64,000 nt of DNA from Alteromonadales bacterium alter-6D02 (GCA_002835545.1 PIZK01000029.1:1-64000); one strand, 5' to 3'; positions 35,428-45,659 are shown, counted from the stretch's first letter. Translations and numbers: made by a program. The notes: a model not told the origin generated them from the letters alone.

Positions 35428-36258
35428 TTACAAAAACAGTTGTCCCAACATCCGAAGTCCAGTCACCAGCAATACCACAGCAAAAACCTTCTTAAGCTTT
35501 GCTCCATCCAATTTAGACGCTAATGACGCACCAACAGGTGCAAACAACACCGTCAGCGGTACAATACAAATAAAACCAATAAGGTTAACCAAACCAAAGG
35601 TGCCCACAGGAGCGTCGCTTGGTGTGCTGCCCATTACCAGCATAGTCAACGCACCTGGCAACGAAATAATTAACCCTATTGCAGCAGCTGTACCAACAGC
35701 CTTATGCGCTGGATAATTAAATAAGGTCAGCAGTGGCACCGACAATGTACCGCCACCAATGCCAATCATTGAACTAAAAAAGCCAATCGATGAACCCATT
35801 ACCGTTTGCCCAGCTTGGCCGGGTAACTGTTGGAACACCGCTGACTTACCCGTTCTTAACAGCATGTTTAGCGCAGATAAGGTTGCAATCACACCAAATA
35901 ACATCGTCAATAGAGTGCCATCAACCCGAGTCACTAACCAACTGCCGGCCAATACCCCAAGAAGAATAAAGACAGCCCAGCGCTTAAGCAGTTCAAAATC
36001 AACATTGCCCTTTTGGTGATGAGAGCGAATTGAGCTAACCGAGGTGGGAACTATAGTCGCCAACGACGTCGCTGTCGCCACGATCATCGCTGATTCAGGT
36101 GAGACACCAAAGCTCTGAAATAAGAAAAACAACACCGGTACAATGACAATACCGCCACCAACCCCCAACAAACCAGCTAAAACACCGGCAAAAATACCTG
36201 TGGCAACCAAGGCCAATAAGGTTGAAAGATTACTTGTGATAAATTCTATGATATCCAT
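35428..36258 (-). CDS. TauE/SafE (TSUP) family transporter
   Basis: 276 residues, eight membrane helices with the duplicated family motif (GVLAGLLGVGGGIVIVPVL near the start, MIGIGGGTLSVPLL in the second half). TSUP proteins export or import sulfite, sulfoacetate and related anions. It is convergent with the methionine genes, which fits sulfur metabolism. A near-MetR site (TGAT-N5-TTCA, 36377-36389) lies upstream but has a mismatch, so shared control is only a possibility. Confidence 0.85.
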   Translation of the reverse strand: MDIIEFITSNLSTLLALVATGIFAGVLAGLLGVGGGIVIVPVLFFLFQSFGVSPESAMIVATATSLATIVPTSVSSIRSHHQKGNVDFELLKRWAVFILLGVLAGSWLVTRVDGTLLTMLFGVIATLSALNMLLRTGKSAVFQQLPGQAGQTVMGSSIGFFSSMIGIGGGTLSVPLLTLFNYPAHKAVGTAAAIGLIISLPGALTMLVMGSTPSDAPVGTFGLVNLIGFICIVPLTVLFAPVGASLASKLDGAKLKKVFAVVLLVTGLRMLGQLFL

Positions 36259-36515
36259 TTACAACTACTTCTCTATTCAATAATAGGCAAAGAGCTTGCC
36301 ATCGATGTTACGACGGTATCGTCGCAAGTGTTAGATCTAAAAGCAATTGTACTTATATTTATTCGATGAATAACAATGATATAAATTCATTGCTTGATGA
36401 ATAGTGTTCATGGTTAGAGCTAAAGGCCACCCTTTCACATTCAAACATTGTTAATAAACTTATTGTGGCGAAAGCATGCAGCCTCGCAATTGAGCCTGTA
36501 ATTATTTAGGCGTGA

Positions 36516-38462
36516 TTAACACTCCCCCTCTTCCCTCGTTAAATTAACTGGTAGCAATAACTTAACACTCATTCCCTTGTTCTGCTTTGAGTCAACAGTA
36601 ATTGTCCCCTGTAGCTGCTGGCAGACCAAGTTGTAAACGATATTCATCCCTAGCCCTGTGCTACCTTTGCCTCGTTGTGTAGTGAAAAAAGGCTCAAATA
36701 TATTTGCGAGCGCATGGCTATCCATTCCTTTACCATTATCTCGATAATTCACTTCAACCAAATCGTCAGATTGCAAAATAATATCGACATTAATCTCACC
36801 ATAATCTTTATCCGAAAAGCCATGAATAATTGAGTTCATCACCAGATTTGACAGCACCTGTGAAAGGGTGCCGGGGCGAGTACTAATCATTAATTCATCG
36901 ACGCTGTTTAACTGAAACGTAACCTGATGTTTCGTCAATTCAGATGAAAGTGTCGACATAACCTCATCTACATAGTGAGGTAAATTAATTTGCCTAAACT
37001 CACTCAACGTTTGGTCGGCTGCTACTAGCTTAAAATTATCTAATAACTTTTTAACTTTAATTAACGCACCCTCTGACATAGCCATTGATTTAGTTGAGCG
37101 GTCTAAAAAGCTATCCAAATCATCCTTACTTAATGAACTCGCAACGACTTTTTCTTTTAACCTTTCCACTCCCTCAGATGTTAGGCTCCCAGCCGTGATG
37201 GCGACCCCTAAAGGAGTATTTACTTCATGAGCAACCCCAGCCACCAAGCGGCCTAATGAGGCCATCTTTTCAGACTGAACAAGTTGAGCTTGTGTATCGT
37301 TTAAGTTACGTAATGTTTTCTTTAACTTTTTAGTGGTTTTACGGTTTTTATTAAAAAAGACCACAATCAACAAAATTCCGATAAAAGACACTAAGGCCAA
37401 TGAAGTGGTTAACAATAAATATGTCTTCTGACTGTCAATGACTTTAGACTTTCCTTGGAGATCTACCCCCTGCCTTTCTATCTCACCTTGTTGTTTTTTT
37501 ATCTCAACTTCTTGTTCAGACAATACGTGAGCATTCTTTTTAACAACGGCCAAGATCTGACTGTTTTTTCTTTCTTTCTCTTTAAGTAAACTTCGTTGCT
37601 GCTCTAATTTTTCTTCAGTCAATTTAGACTGTTGAGTAACTACTTTTAATGCTTCTCTATCTATTTCTAATTGCTGTTGCTTAAAATGAATTTTTTCTTT
37701 AAGTTCAGCTAATTCTAATTTTTGTTTCTTAGTCGCTTGAGTATTTTTTTCTAACTCCACATTCAACGACTTTAACGTCTGTTTAGCTAATTTTAACTGC
37801 TCAGTCGCCAGCAAAAGTGCTTGTTCCTGCTGATCTAACTTTCTTTGTAACGAGTCACTTTGCTTTTTACTTTTTTGCATTTCAACTTCAATATCACGAT
37901 ATAACATGGCAACATCAAGTTCATTACCACCAAGGAGTAGTAACTCCGATGACATTCTCAGTTTTTCATAGACTAAATTAGCCTTATTGACTTCAAACGA
38001 AATAATATTCTCACGTTCTTTTTGCAACAGGTTAATCATCACATCGTGCTTATTAGTACTGTTATTGGTAATAAGTAAAGTATCACTGCCCCGCAACGCA
38101 CTCGCAATTTCATGTACTTGGGAGTTAAATTGTTGAGGGATAAAAGCACCATCGGCTTCTCTAAGCTGACGAATTGAGGAAGCAGGAATAATAATAAGCG
38201 GCTTATTATCGACTGTGATACGGTTGTCTAATAAAGCTTGGGATAAGTATTTCGCATATTTCGGTTGGTTATAAATCGCTAACGTATACCTCTTGCGACT
38301 AGACGTAGATAACCAATCAATATGTTTAAAAAAGCTAACTATATAGGCTGACTTAACCTGCTCGGGCTTAAATTCTTGTGCATGTACATAGCTATAAACA
38401 GTCAAACTTAGTACTAGTAAAGTAACGCTGACTAATCTATAGATTTGGTAGCCTGACATCAT
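36516..38462 (-). CDS. Hybrid sensor: YfiR-like periplasmic domain + histidine kinase
   Basis: About 648 residues. A signal sequence (SYVHAQ) is followed by a YfiR/DUF4154 domain (about residues 30-180), a long Lys/Gln/Glu-rich coiled coil (about 200-345), a membrane helix (LLTTSLALVSFIGILLIVVF) and a histidine-kinase core: H-box VAHEVNTPLG, N-box LVMNSIIHGF, G1 DNGKGMD, G2 GKGSTGLGM. No receiver is attached and no response regulator is adjacent. It is divergent from a TonB receptor, so the pair probably senses and takes up a common ligand. Two adjacent ATGs (38462, 38459) are possible starts; a TTG lies upstream. Confidence 0.82.
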   Translation of the reverse strand: MMSGYQIYRLVSVTLLVLSLTVYSYVHAQEFKPEQVKSAYIVSFFKHIDWLSTSSRKRYTLAIYNQPKYAKYLSQALLDNRITVDNKPLIIIPASSIRQLREADGAFIPQQFNSQVHEIASALRGSDTLLITNNSTNKHDVMINLLQKERENIISFEVNKANLVYEKLRMSSELLLLGGNELDVAMLYRDIEVEMQKSKKQSDSLQRKLDQQEQALLLATEQLKLAKQTLKSLNVELEKNTQATKKQKLELAELKEKIHFKQQQLEIDREALKVVTQQSKLTEEKLEQQRSLLKEKERKNSQILAVVKKNAHVLSEQEVEIKKQQGEIERQGVDLQGKSKVIDSQKTYLLLTTSLALVSFIGILLIVVFFNKNRKTTKKLKKTLRNLNDTQAQLVQSEKMASLGRLVAGVAHEVNTPLGVAITAGSLTSEGVERLKEKVVASSLSKDDLDSFLDRSTKSMAMSEGALIKVKKLLDNFKLVAADQTLSEFRQINLPHYVDEVMSTLSSELTKHQVTFQLNSVDELMISTRPGTLSQVLSNLVMNSIIHGFSDKDYGEINVDIILQSDDLVEVNYRDNGKGMDSHALANIFEPFFTTQRGKGSTGLGMNIVYNLVCQQLQGTITVDSKQNKGMSVKLLLPVNLTREEGEC

Positions 38463-38667
38463 CAATGAACAGTTACTCCTAACCAACAGTTAATTGAACC
38501 ATATACGCCAAAGCTTGAATCAGTGAGTCAATCATTCTGATTTAAACTACCCTAAATAACATGACCTTTCAGTTAGTATAGTAAAAATTAGCTCAAGTTA
38601 ACTTAGTATACTATATTTAAATTTCACCTAAGAATATACGATATGAAGATTTTTCTAGTTGATATTT

Positions 38668-40809
38668 ATGAAAATAAAAAGCCAATCAACCCTGCTCTCC
38701 TTAATCTTTTTTAGCGGTTACTCAATCGCCGATGAAGCTGATTTCGAACACTTATTTTCCCTAGACTTAGCTCAATTAATGAGTACTAAAGTCTCTGGTG
38801 TTGGTGCATTAACTGAGACTAGTCGATTGAAAACGCCTGCTGCAGTGACTCACATCTCAAATGATAACATCCAATTATCTGGGGCGCGCTCTCTCCATGA
38901 GTTACTCGATATATATGTGCCCGGTGTTCAGTGGGTGCGGCACCATTGGGAGTTTTCACATATCGGCGCCCGGGGCATTATCAGTGACCGAGAAAATAAG
39001 TTACTTATCCGAGTTAATGGACGAGTAATGAATGAACACACTCATAACGGAGCAGTCTCAGAGCGAAACTTCCCAATGCTCAGCGACATTCAACATATTA
39101 ATGTTATTCGCGGGGCGGGATCCGCGCTCTACGGCCTTGGTGCCGTATCCATGGTTATTGATATTCAAACATTCAATGCCTCCACTCACTCAGAGAATAA
39201 AGTTACACTTAAGACCGCAATCAATAATCAATTTCACTCAATTGAAGGCAGTCTCAGTAAAACATTTGATAACGATATTAGTGCCTACCTTTATGCAGCA
39301 ATTGCAATGGTTGATGGAGCAAATGACTCGGATGCTCCACTTGTACTTGGTACTGATGCAACATCTTTAACTACTAATGCGGCAGTAAAGCGAGGGCAAC
39401 CTTTCCCAGTAGGAGTTAATGATGGAGCGCAATATGACGATGAAGCCCCCATCAAGTTTCATTTAGAACTAACTAAAGGCAATAGCGATTTTTGGCTACG
39501 ATACACCAGCGCAGGAGAAGTTGAGCCAACAGATGTATTTTTTGTCGCAGCACCACCCGTCGGTGTTGGCGAACAAGCACGTATGCAGATTGATAACGGT
39601 TACCAACAATTAACCGCAACAGCAAAGCACCAATATGATTATCAAGACGAAATAGCGCTCACTTTTCAGCTAAGTTATGACACCTTCGACTATGTACAAC
39701 TGTCACCCTTTTCAGCCAAAAAAAGTGAAAACTTTAGTTTTCGCGAAGATGAGTGGCTTATAAAAATTGGCAGCCAATGGGACAATATAGCTGATAATAG
39801 CTTTTTCATCGGCGCTGAAATATCTTACGAACGATTTGGTTTAAACAGCCTAAGGTCGGGTCGAGGCAAAGCAACCAGTGATCGCCTTGGAGAAATGACC
39901 CCATGGTCAACGACAACGAGTTCATTATTAACTGAATGGCAATGGCGTGCTAGCCCAGCACTAACCACATTCATTGGCGGACGACTAGATAAAAACACCT
40001 ACACCAATAACCTTTTCTCCCCACGTGCATCATTAGTGTGGTCAAATGATGACATAAACACATACAAGCTAATGCTAACACGCTCGCAACGAATGAACTT
40101 TGCCGAAGATAATCGAGCAAGCGCTTTAATTAGCTCAGACAAACAAAAGCCTGAAGTTCTCGACAGTATCGAAGCTCGTTATGAACATGTAGAAAGCTCA
40201 ATACAATACAGCTTAAGCTTGTTCTACCTTCAATTAGACGCGTTAAGTTGGGATAACACACTGCGACAAAGCATCGTCACTGGCGAACAAGAGCAGTGGG
40301 GCTTTGAATTTCAATTTGATAAAGTAATTAATAGTCATCAATTCAGTCTATCGCATTCATATACCAAACTGATCGACTTTGAGTTAGCAACACCTGACTC
40401 AAATACGCTCATCACAGCCAAACCTTATGGCTTTGGTAACGATCTCAGCGCTTGGAGTAATCACACCAGTAAGCTTAGGTACAATTATGTCTGGAGTGAC
40501 AAGCTTAATTTAAATGCATCGTTGCGTGCTTATTGGGGCTTCCCCGGTGTGAGAGATTACTGGGACAAATACAACAATGACGGACTCACTTTAATGGATG
40601 CCGATTGGGAAAAAGGCACAGAAAAGCAACTTTTCCTTAATATGGGAGCTCATTACATTTTAAATGACAATCTCCAGCTCAGTTTAAACCTTTATAACGT
40701 CTTGGGCCTTGTCGATAAAGATTACAACAAGCGCTTATATTACAACACCTATGGAGATTATAGATCCGAAGCGGTGAGTGCAGCGTTAAGTTTAACAGCG
40801 ATATTTTAA
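38668..40809 (+). CDS. TonB-dependent outer-membrane receptor
   Basis: About 713 residues. A signal peptide (SGYSIA) precedes a plug domain (LKTPAAVTHISNDNIQLSG, VIRGAGSALYGLGAVSMVIDI) and a 22-strand type barrel ending in aromatic AALSLTAIF. It takes up a bulky or scarce ligand with TonB energy. There is no Fur box visible upstream, so an iron siderophore is not indicated. ATG 38668 is used; the reported frame starts at a TTG 9 nt earlier. The neighbouring YfiR-kinase is the probable regulatory partner. Confidence 0.88.
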   Translation: MKIKSQSTLLSLIFFSGYSIADEADFEHLFSLDLAQLMSTKVSGVGALTETSRLKTPAAVTHISNDNIQLSGARSLHELLDIYVPGVQWVRHHWEFSHIGARGIISDRENKLLIRVNGRVMNEHTHNGAVSERNFPMLSDIQHINVIRGAGSALYGLGAVSMVIDIQTFNASTHSENKVTLKTAINNQFHSIEGSLSKTFDNDISAYLYAAIAMVDGANDSDAPLVLGTDATSLTTNAAVKRGQPFPVGVNDGAQYDDEAPIKFHLELTKGNSDFWLRYTSAGEVEPTDVFFVAAPPVGVGEQARMQIDNGYQQLTATAKHQYDYQDEIALTFQLSYDTFDYVQLSPFSAKKSENFSFREDEWLIKIGSQWDNIADNSFFIGAEISYERFGLNSLRSGRGKATSDRLGEMTPWSTTTSSLLTEWQWRASPALTTFIGGRLDKNTYTNNLFSPRASLVWSNDDINTYKLMLTRSQRMNFAEDNRASALISSDKQKPEVLDSIEARYEHVESSIQYSLSLFYLQLDALSWDNTLRQSIVTGEQEQWGFEFQFDKVINSHQFSLSHSYTKLIDFELATPDSNTLITAKPYGFGNDLSAWSNHTSKLRYNYVWSDKLNLNASLRAYWGFPGVRDYWDKYNNDGLTLMDADWEKGTEKQLFLNMGAHYILNDNLQLSLNLYNVLGLVDKDYNKRLYYNTYGDYRSEAVSAALSLTAIF

Positions 40810-40957
40810 GCAAAGAATCAGCAAAAAAACAGTATTGGGTGTGGTCTGTGACCATTTTCAAAATAGCTCAGATAACTTTAGGTTAGATGCCCACAGAGAC
40901 AGGCACTGAAGCATTCAACTAACCATTAACGCTGATGGCCGCAATTTAATCATTTTA

Positions 40958-41128
40958 TATCAATGGTATATCAATGGGGTCATATCAATGGGGTCAGAGT
41001 AGTTGATTCCTATCAATGGGGTCAGAGTCGTTGATTCCTATCAATGGGGTCAGAGTCGTTGATTCCTACCAATGGGGTGTCTAACGAGCCTAAACACCCG
41101 AGTAATTAAGAAGCTAACAACGTCACTG
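40958..41128. repeat. REP cluster with partial core (leftmost copies)
   Basis: Three tandem full REPs (core GGGGTCAGAGT[C/A]GTTGATT at about 40984, 41012 and 41040) preceded by truncated ATCAATGGGG pieces and followed by part of the conserved unit core (GGGTGTCTAACGAGCC ... AACAACGTCACTG). This copy has a perfect GGGTGT / ACACCC hairpin in the core. The right half of the unit is missing. Confidence 0.9.
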
Positions 41129-41188
41129 TAGATTCAATTGGTCAACGCAACACTTTTGTGAAAACATTAGTTAGCAGAGGAAAATTTA

Positions 41189-41347
41189 ATGAAACGTTTT
41201 CCCAAGGCACAACAACACATACAAATTCTCCAGTCTAAAGAGATAAACCTTAATAAGATCGGTCACTTTGGTTTGTTTAAACCTGAAAATAAGGCGGTAT
41301 GGCGAGCGTTAATAGTGAGCCGCTTAGATAAGTATAATCAAAACTAA
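41189..41347 (+). pseudogene. Small ORF, possible C-terminal relic of an alpha/beta hydrolase
   Basis: 52 residues from ATG 41189 (AGAGG about 10 nt upstream). The segment NLNKIGHFGLFKPENKAVWR resembles the terminal GHFGFFR region of a group of predicted alpha/beta hydrolases. That resemblance is from memory. If correct, only the last strand and helix survive, next to a REP cluster. Confidence 0.35.
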
Positions 41348-41432
41348 TGTGGGGTTATTGGATTTTAAATAGGTTCAGAAGGTTACTAAAGTAAACTCGC
41401 TAACAATATCAAAGCGTATTTTAGACAATGAA

Positions 41433-41455
41433 AAAGCCTCGAATAGCGAGGCTTT
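41433..41455. terminator. Terminator, also similar to the hairpin inside REP units
   Basis: 9-bp stem AAAGCCTCG / CGAGGCTTT with a 5-nt loop, downstream of the DUF1704 fusion gene. The hairpin inside the repeat units at 48, 52, 58 and 59 kb has nearly the same sequence, so this could be the separated right part of the 41.0-kb copy. Confidence 0.7.
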
Positions 41456-41507
41456 CATTAACCAACCAACTTAAACCACTTATAAACAATTGATACTTAT
41501 CATTAAT

Positions 41508-43499
41508 CTATTTTATTGAGTTTACAATAAAATCGAGCACTTTATCGTTTGAAACTGAATAGGATGTATCAAATAGCGACACAGGCTTTTGTAACATACC
41601 ACGCTCGACCATCTCAGAAACCACATCAAAGTCCAACAAGCCTGTTTTACCGACTAATAAATTATCAATAGAACGTTCTTTAGCAACATTTAACACGTCT
41701 CTAAAGCCAGTGAGATACAAGTAATCTTTCGTGAATCCACCACCTCGATATACGCGAGTAGTTAAAGTAAAAGCAAACTCTTTGTCTAAAGAAAACTCAT
41801 TCATTAGCGCATGATAAGTTTTTACAAAGTCACCATGTTCTAACATATATTGAACAGCGACTACCCTTAACGCTATCGTTTTTAACCGCTTAATTGTTAA
41901 ATTACCAGAACAATATTCACTATATAAAGCAATACCTTCTTGCGTGTGAGTGTTACCAGGCAAGCCTAAACTAAACACTTTTAATGGATGTTTTTTGGCG
42001 TTAATCGTTGTCAGCATATGAATACCTAACTCGTGATAAGCAAATGCGTGCAACTCTTTTTCCGTAAACTCAGCTTCTTTGTTGATCAGTAATAACGCTT
42101 TTTCATTGTTCACCATCGCTTTAGCAACAATTTTTGCTGACTTTTCTATCTTACACTTTAGCCCCCATTTTTGGGCTTGATGCTTAAAGTATTCGATAGC
42201 ATCATCGGCATTAAGTGTCATATCAGGTTCAACAAATTCTTCTTCATTCAAGTGCAAAATAAAGCGCGCATTCGCTATATCAATTTGATTAGGCTCACCA
42301 TAATACTTAAGAGAGTTATAAATAAAATCATCAGTACCGATAGAAGTCAGCAAATCGATTTTACTGGCTAAATTATCAATAACATGACGATACAGTTGAG
42401 AAATACCGGCATCATAGATATCGTCAACAGGCAGTTTATAAAGGTTTTCACGAAATTTATAAGGATTTAAATTTAGCTGTTTATAGTTAAAGTTTGGAGC
42501 GATATAACTATTTTTTTTAAGAAATCGACTCTTTTGAGCAGCCAAATTAATAGGGTTAATAAAATTAAGTGTTTCAACACTCTTACACAGTGAAAATAAT
42601 TTTTTGTCTAATTCAATAACTTCAGGGCTAATATTTGAAGACAATATATCGGCTTTCTGAGTACGTGTTTTTTTTGTATATCTACGCATAAAAAAAGCCG
42701 CAGTTTCACTGATAGCATCTTTAAACCCAGCCTTAAGGTCTTCAAGTACCAACGGGTACACTTCACCGGAAGTTTCATCCATAAACACTTTTTTTACCTC
42801 GACAGGTAACACTAAGGTATTATCAAAATGTGCATTGATATGAGAGATCAAATAACCTCTACCATGAAAAACTTCATCAGTTGCCGCTCTTAAGTCAATG
42901 TTAGGTAAAGCAATCTTATTGAGCTGTCGCTCAAATTGACCAATCACTTTTCCCCAGCGCTCAACATCTATTTGACCAGACCCTATGTTAAACGTTGGAG
43001 TATCCATCTCTATGCGTTTGTAATTATATGAATGAATATCAAAAATAATGGCGTTACCAAATTGCTTTTCAATAACCGACACTATCGCTTCTAGTACGTT
43101 GTAAAACGATTCATGTTTAGCATGACTAATAGCACGCTGCTTTTGGGTTAGTGGCTTTTGCCAAACCTGCTTATTCCATGCTGTCTTAAAGTAGGTGGAT
43201 AGTGTTTTTGCTCGATTCAAGTCATATTCAAAACGAGAGTCATTGCCAATCAGTTGAATAGGAAATGAAGAAATTAACTCATCGGTGTACGGATCTTCCT
43301 CATAAAAACGCTCTTGCTTTGATAGCAAGAACGAATTAGCTAATTCAGAGCGGAGTTGATGTCCATTGTGAATGGCAGCGCAAACAAGCGGGGTGTACTC
43401 ATCAATTTTTATAATATATGAGCCATTGTTAACTTCAGCGTGGAAACACTCTCGTTTCTTGATGCGTTGAATACACTCTTTCTCAGACAGCGTTAGCAT
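41508..43499 (-). CDS. N-formylglutamate-amidohydrolase/MATCAP (DUF1704) fusion
   Basis: 663 residues, two enzyme domains. Residues about 10-270 fit the N-formylglutamate amidohydrolase family (PLVCAAIHNGHQLR, DPYTDEL, FDIHSYNYKR). Residues about 310-663 fit DUF1704/MATCAP, named in bacteria 'flavohemoglobin expression-modulating QEGLA protein'. Zincin residues are visible: HELGIH (489-494) and Glu521 in TQEGIALYSE. MATCAP relatives are metallo-carboxypeptidases; the bacterial substrate is unknown. The start overlaps the upstream ATP-grasp gene by 17 nt, so they are coupled. Together they suggest synthesis and trimming of a small peptide-like compound (inference). Confidence 0.8.
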   Translation of the reverse strand: MLTLSEKECIQRIKKRECFHAEVNNGSYIIKIDEYTPLVCAAIHNGHQLRSELANSFLLSKQERFYEEDPYTDELISSFPIQLIGNDSRFEYDLNRAKTLSTYFKTAWNKQVWQKPLTQKQRAISHAKHESFYNVLEAIVSVIEKQFGNAIIFDIHSYNYKRIEMDTPTFNIGSGQIDVERWGKVIGQFERQLNKIALPNIDLRAATDEVFHGRGYLISHINAHFDNTLVLPVEVKKVFMDETSGEVYPLVLEDLKAGFKDAISETAAFFMRRYTKKTRTQKADILSSNISPEVIELDKKLFSLCKSVETLNFINPINLAAQKSRFLKKNSYIAPNFNYKQLNLNPYKFRENLYKLPVDDIYDAGISQLYRHVIDNLASKIDLLTSIGTDDFIYNSLKYYGEPNQIDIANARFILHLNEEEFVEPDMTLNADDAIEYFKHQAQKWGLKCKIEKSAKIVAKAMVNNEKALLLINKEAEFTEKELHAFAYHELGIHMLTTINAKKHPLKVFSLGLPGNTHTQEGIALYSEYCSGNLTIKRLKTIALRVVAVQYMLEHGDFVKTYHALMNEFSLDKEFAFTLTTRVYRGGGFTKDYLYLTGFRDVLNVAKERSIDNLLVGKTGLLDFDVVSEMVERGMLQKPVSLFDTSYSVSNDKVLDFIVNSIK

Positions 43500-44529
43500 C
43501 TTCGATTACCTTTCTAAACTCAGTTTTTCGGTTCATAACAAACTCTTTGGCATGCACAACACTTTCAACAAAGTCGATAACTTGCGCTTGAAGTTTGACT
43601 CTATTTAGCTTGTTAATACGAACAATCCCTCCAGGACTTAACACATTAACCTCAATTAACTTTCCACCAATAACATCAATGCCGGTAAAATAAAGACCAT
43701 CACGAACAAGTTTAGGGCCAATGTACTTACAGAGTTTTTTCTCTTGGGCAGTAAGTTTATGCTTCACAACATTCCCTCCCGCATGAACGTTCGAACGAAC
43801 ATCGTTTGAAGCAGGCACTCTTTTCATCGCCCCAATAGGCTCACCGTTTAGCATTAATATGCGTACATCACCTTCTTCGGCACCGTGAACATATTCCTGT
43901 AAAATAACATAGTTACTGCCTTTACCAAGCTCATCACCACCGATATAAAAATCCAGCAATGACCTAAAGCTTTGACGCGCGCTTTTCTCTAATACAATGA
44001 CACCTCGACCACCGTAACCGTCTAACGGCTTTAAGATCATTTTGTCGCTTTGTGACTCTTCAAAAATGCGTTCGAGGTAATCTCTATTTTTGGAAACGTG
44101 TGTCGCTGGAATAAATTCACTTTCAGTATCCTGAAAAGATGCTGTATAAACTTTATTATTAGCTACACGTAATCCATCGAGGTCATTCATGATGAATGTA
44201 TCACCACGTACTGAGTCTAAAAAATTTAGCGCTAATGTGTCTAATGGTGGATTGGCACGCATAATAACAGCATCAAAGCCAGCGATCGGCAGTTGTGCCC
44301 GCTTAAAGTTAGCGGTTTTATAAAAGCTAGGAATGTTATCTGAATATTTTGTTTTATTAGTAAAAACATCACAAAAAGCACTGGCAACACTGTCACGAAT
44401 AGTTAAGTTATTAACCGTAGAAAGCGCTACGGTATGACCCCTTTTAACACATTCATGAATTAGTCGGAGGGTGGAGTCGGTCTCAGGTTCGATACGATCC
44501 CAAGGGTACATAATAAAACAGATCTTCAT
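43483..44529 (-). CDS. GshB/RimK-like ATP-grasp ligase
   Basis: About 348 residues. The N-terminal MKICFIMYPWDRIEPETDST resembles the pre-ATP-grasp domain of glutathione synthetase; the ATP-grasp part shows LKPLDGYGGRGV (P-loop-like), VILQEYV and the metal-binding LIEVNVLSPGG. It should form an amide bond between a carboxylate and an amine using ATP. No GshA is nearby and the partner is the MATCAP fusion, so ordinary glutathione synthesis is unlikely. Start set at 44529, where the conserved N-terminus begins. Confidence 0.8.
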   Translation of the reverse strand: MKICFIMYPWDRIEPETDSTLRLIHECVKRGHTVALSTVNNLTIRDSVASAFCDVFTNKTKYSDNIPSFYKTANFKRAQLPIAGFDAVIMRANPPLDTLALNFLDSVRGDTFIMNDLDGLRVANNKVYTASFQDTESEFIPATHVSKNRDYLERIFEESQSDKMILKPLDGYGGRGVIVLEKSARQSFRSLLDFYIGGDELGKGSNYVILQEYVHGAEEGDVRILMLNGEPIGAMKRVPASNDVRSNVHAGGNVVKHKLTAQEKKLCKYIGPKLVRDGLYFTGIDVIGGKLIEVNVLSPGGIVRINKLNRVKLQAQVIDFVESVVHAKEFVMNRKTEFRKVIEDANAV

Positions 44530-44828
44530 TGTAATAAGCCTGTAGAAAGGATACATCTCTATTAGTATCGTTATTTTTTTCGGAGCATACAGAAAACTTG
44601 TGATTAAGGCTGCTAAAAAAAAATTGTCGTCACGTTAAAAATTATTTATAAATAGCTTCTCATAAACATTCTAAAAATATTGAAAATCAGACAAATTAAT
44701 ATTGGTAGTTCTAAATAGCTAATTTTGTACCATGACACATAACCACCAACACGAAAGCACAATGTAATTAAGCAGAAATAGCAGTAACGGAAAAGTCTGA
44801 AAAATCATTATTTAACTTGGGTAAAAAC

Positions 44829-45659
44829 ATGGACATTAGAGTCTTCAAAACCTTTATAGAGGTGGCTGAAAACAAGCACTTTGGCAGAGCAGCAGAAACC
44901 CTATACATCACACCTGCCGCCGTGAGTGCTCGGATCAAACAATTAGAAGAGTTTTACGCGACCCAATTAATTATTCGTGAGAAAAACAACCTAAGATTAA
45001 CCCCTTCAGGAGAGGCATTACTTTCACACGCCCATCTAATGATAAGCCAAATGGAACAATCAAAAGTTGCACTATCCATTGCCAATCAACAGAAAATCTC
45101 TTTTAATATCGCCGCCACACCAAATGTTTGGGATGCATTCTTCAGCAATAGAATTCACGATGCTATTGAACTGTTCGATAATGTATCGCTCAGCACGGAG
45201 ATTTCTGTTAGGGAAGCGATTCAACGAAAGTTAGATGATCGGAGTCTTGATGTCGGTTTGTTGATGGATCCAATCAAAGATAACGAATTCACTAACGAAT
45301 TAATTGGCCACTTTGATTTATCTCTGATTGGCTCACACGCAAATTATGACCGAGACGTAGAAGATTACATCCTCGTTGATTGGGGAATCACGTTTCAAAA
45401 AGAGCATGCGCTTCATCACAAGGTGATACCTAGCTTTAAAACATCAACTGCCATGATTGCCCTTGAGGTAATTTTATCAAAAGGGGGTTTTGCCTACCTG
45501 CCCACAGAGCTAATAACTGATCATTTAACGTCTCAAGAGTTATTTGAAATTGAAGCACCAGTGCAAATAAAAAGACCAATATTTATGGTATATCGAAACA
45601 ATAACGCCACAAATGAACTAATCACTCAATTCAAAAATCTACTTCTTAGAATTCAATAA
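44829..45659 (+). CDS. LysR-family regulator (HdfR-like)
   Basis: 276 residues. The HTH reads MDIRVFKTFIEVAENKHFGR, AAETLYITPAAVSARIKQLE, then the LysR effector domain. It is divergent from the ATP-grasp/MATCAP operon across a 300-bp AT-rich gap and is therefore its likely regulator. ATG 44829 matches the conserved N-terminus; a TTG 12 nt earlier is less likely. Confidence 0.88.
   Translation: MDIRVFKTFIEVAENKHFGRAAETLYITPAAVSARIKQLEEFYATQLIIREKNNLRLTPSGEALLSHAHLMISQMEQSKVALSIANQQKISFNIAATPNVWDAFFSNRIHDAIELFDNVSLSTEISVREAIQRKLDDRSLDVGLLMDPIKDNEFTNELIGHFDLSLIGSHANYDRDVEDYILVDWGITFQKEHALHHKVIPSFKTSTAMIALEVILSKGGFAYLPTELITDHLTSQELFEIEAPVQIKRPIFMVYRNNNATNELITQFKNLLLRIQ

Noticed and set aside
43483-44529. 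Glutathione synthetase (gshB)
   Set aside because: The fold is similar, but the gene is coupled to a MATCAP fusion and no gshA is near, so a different substrate is more likely.
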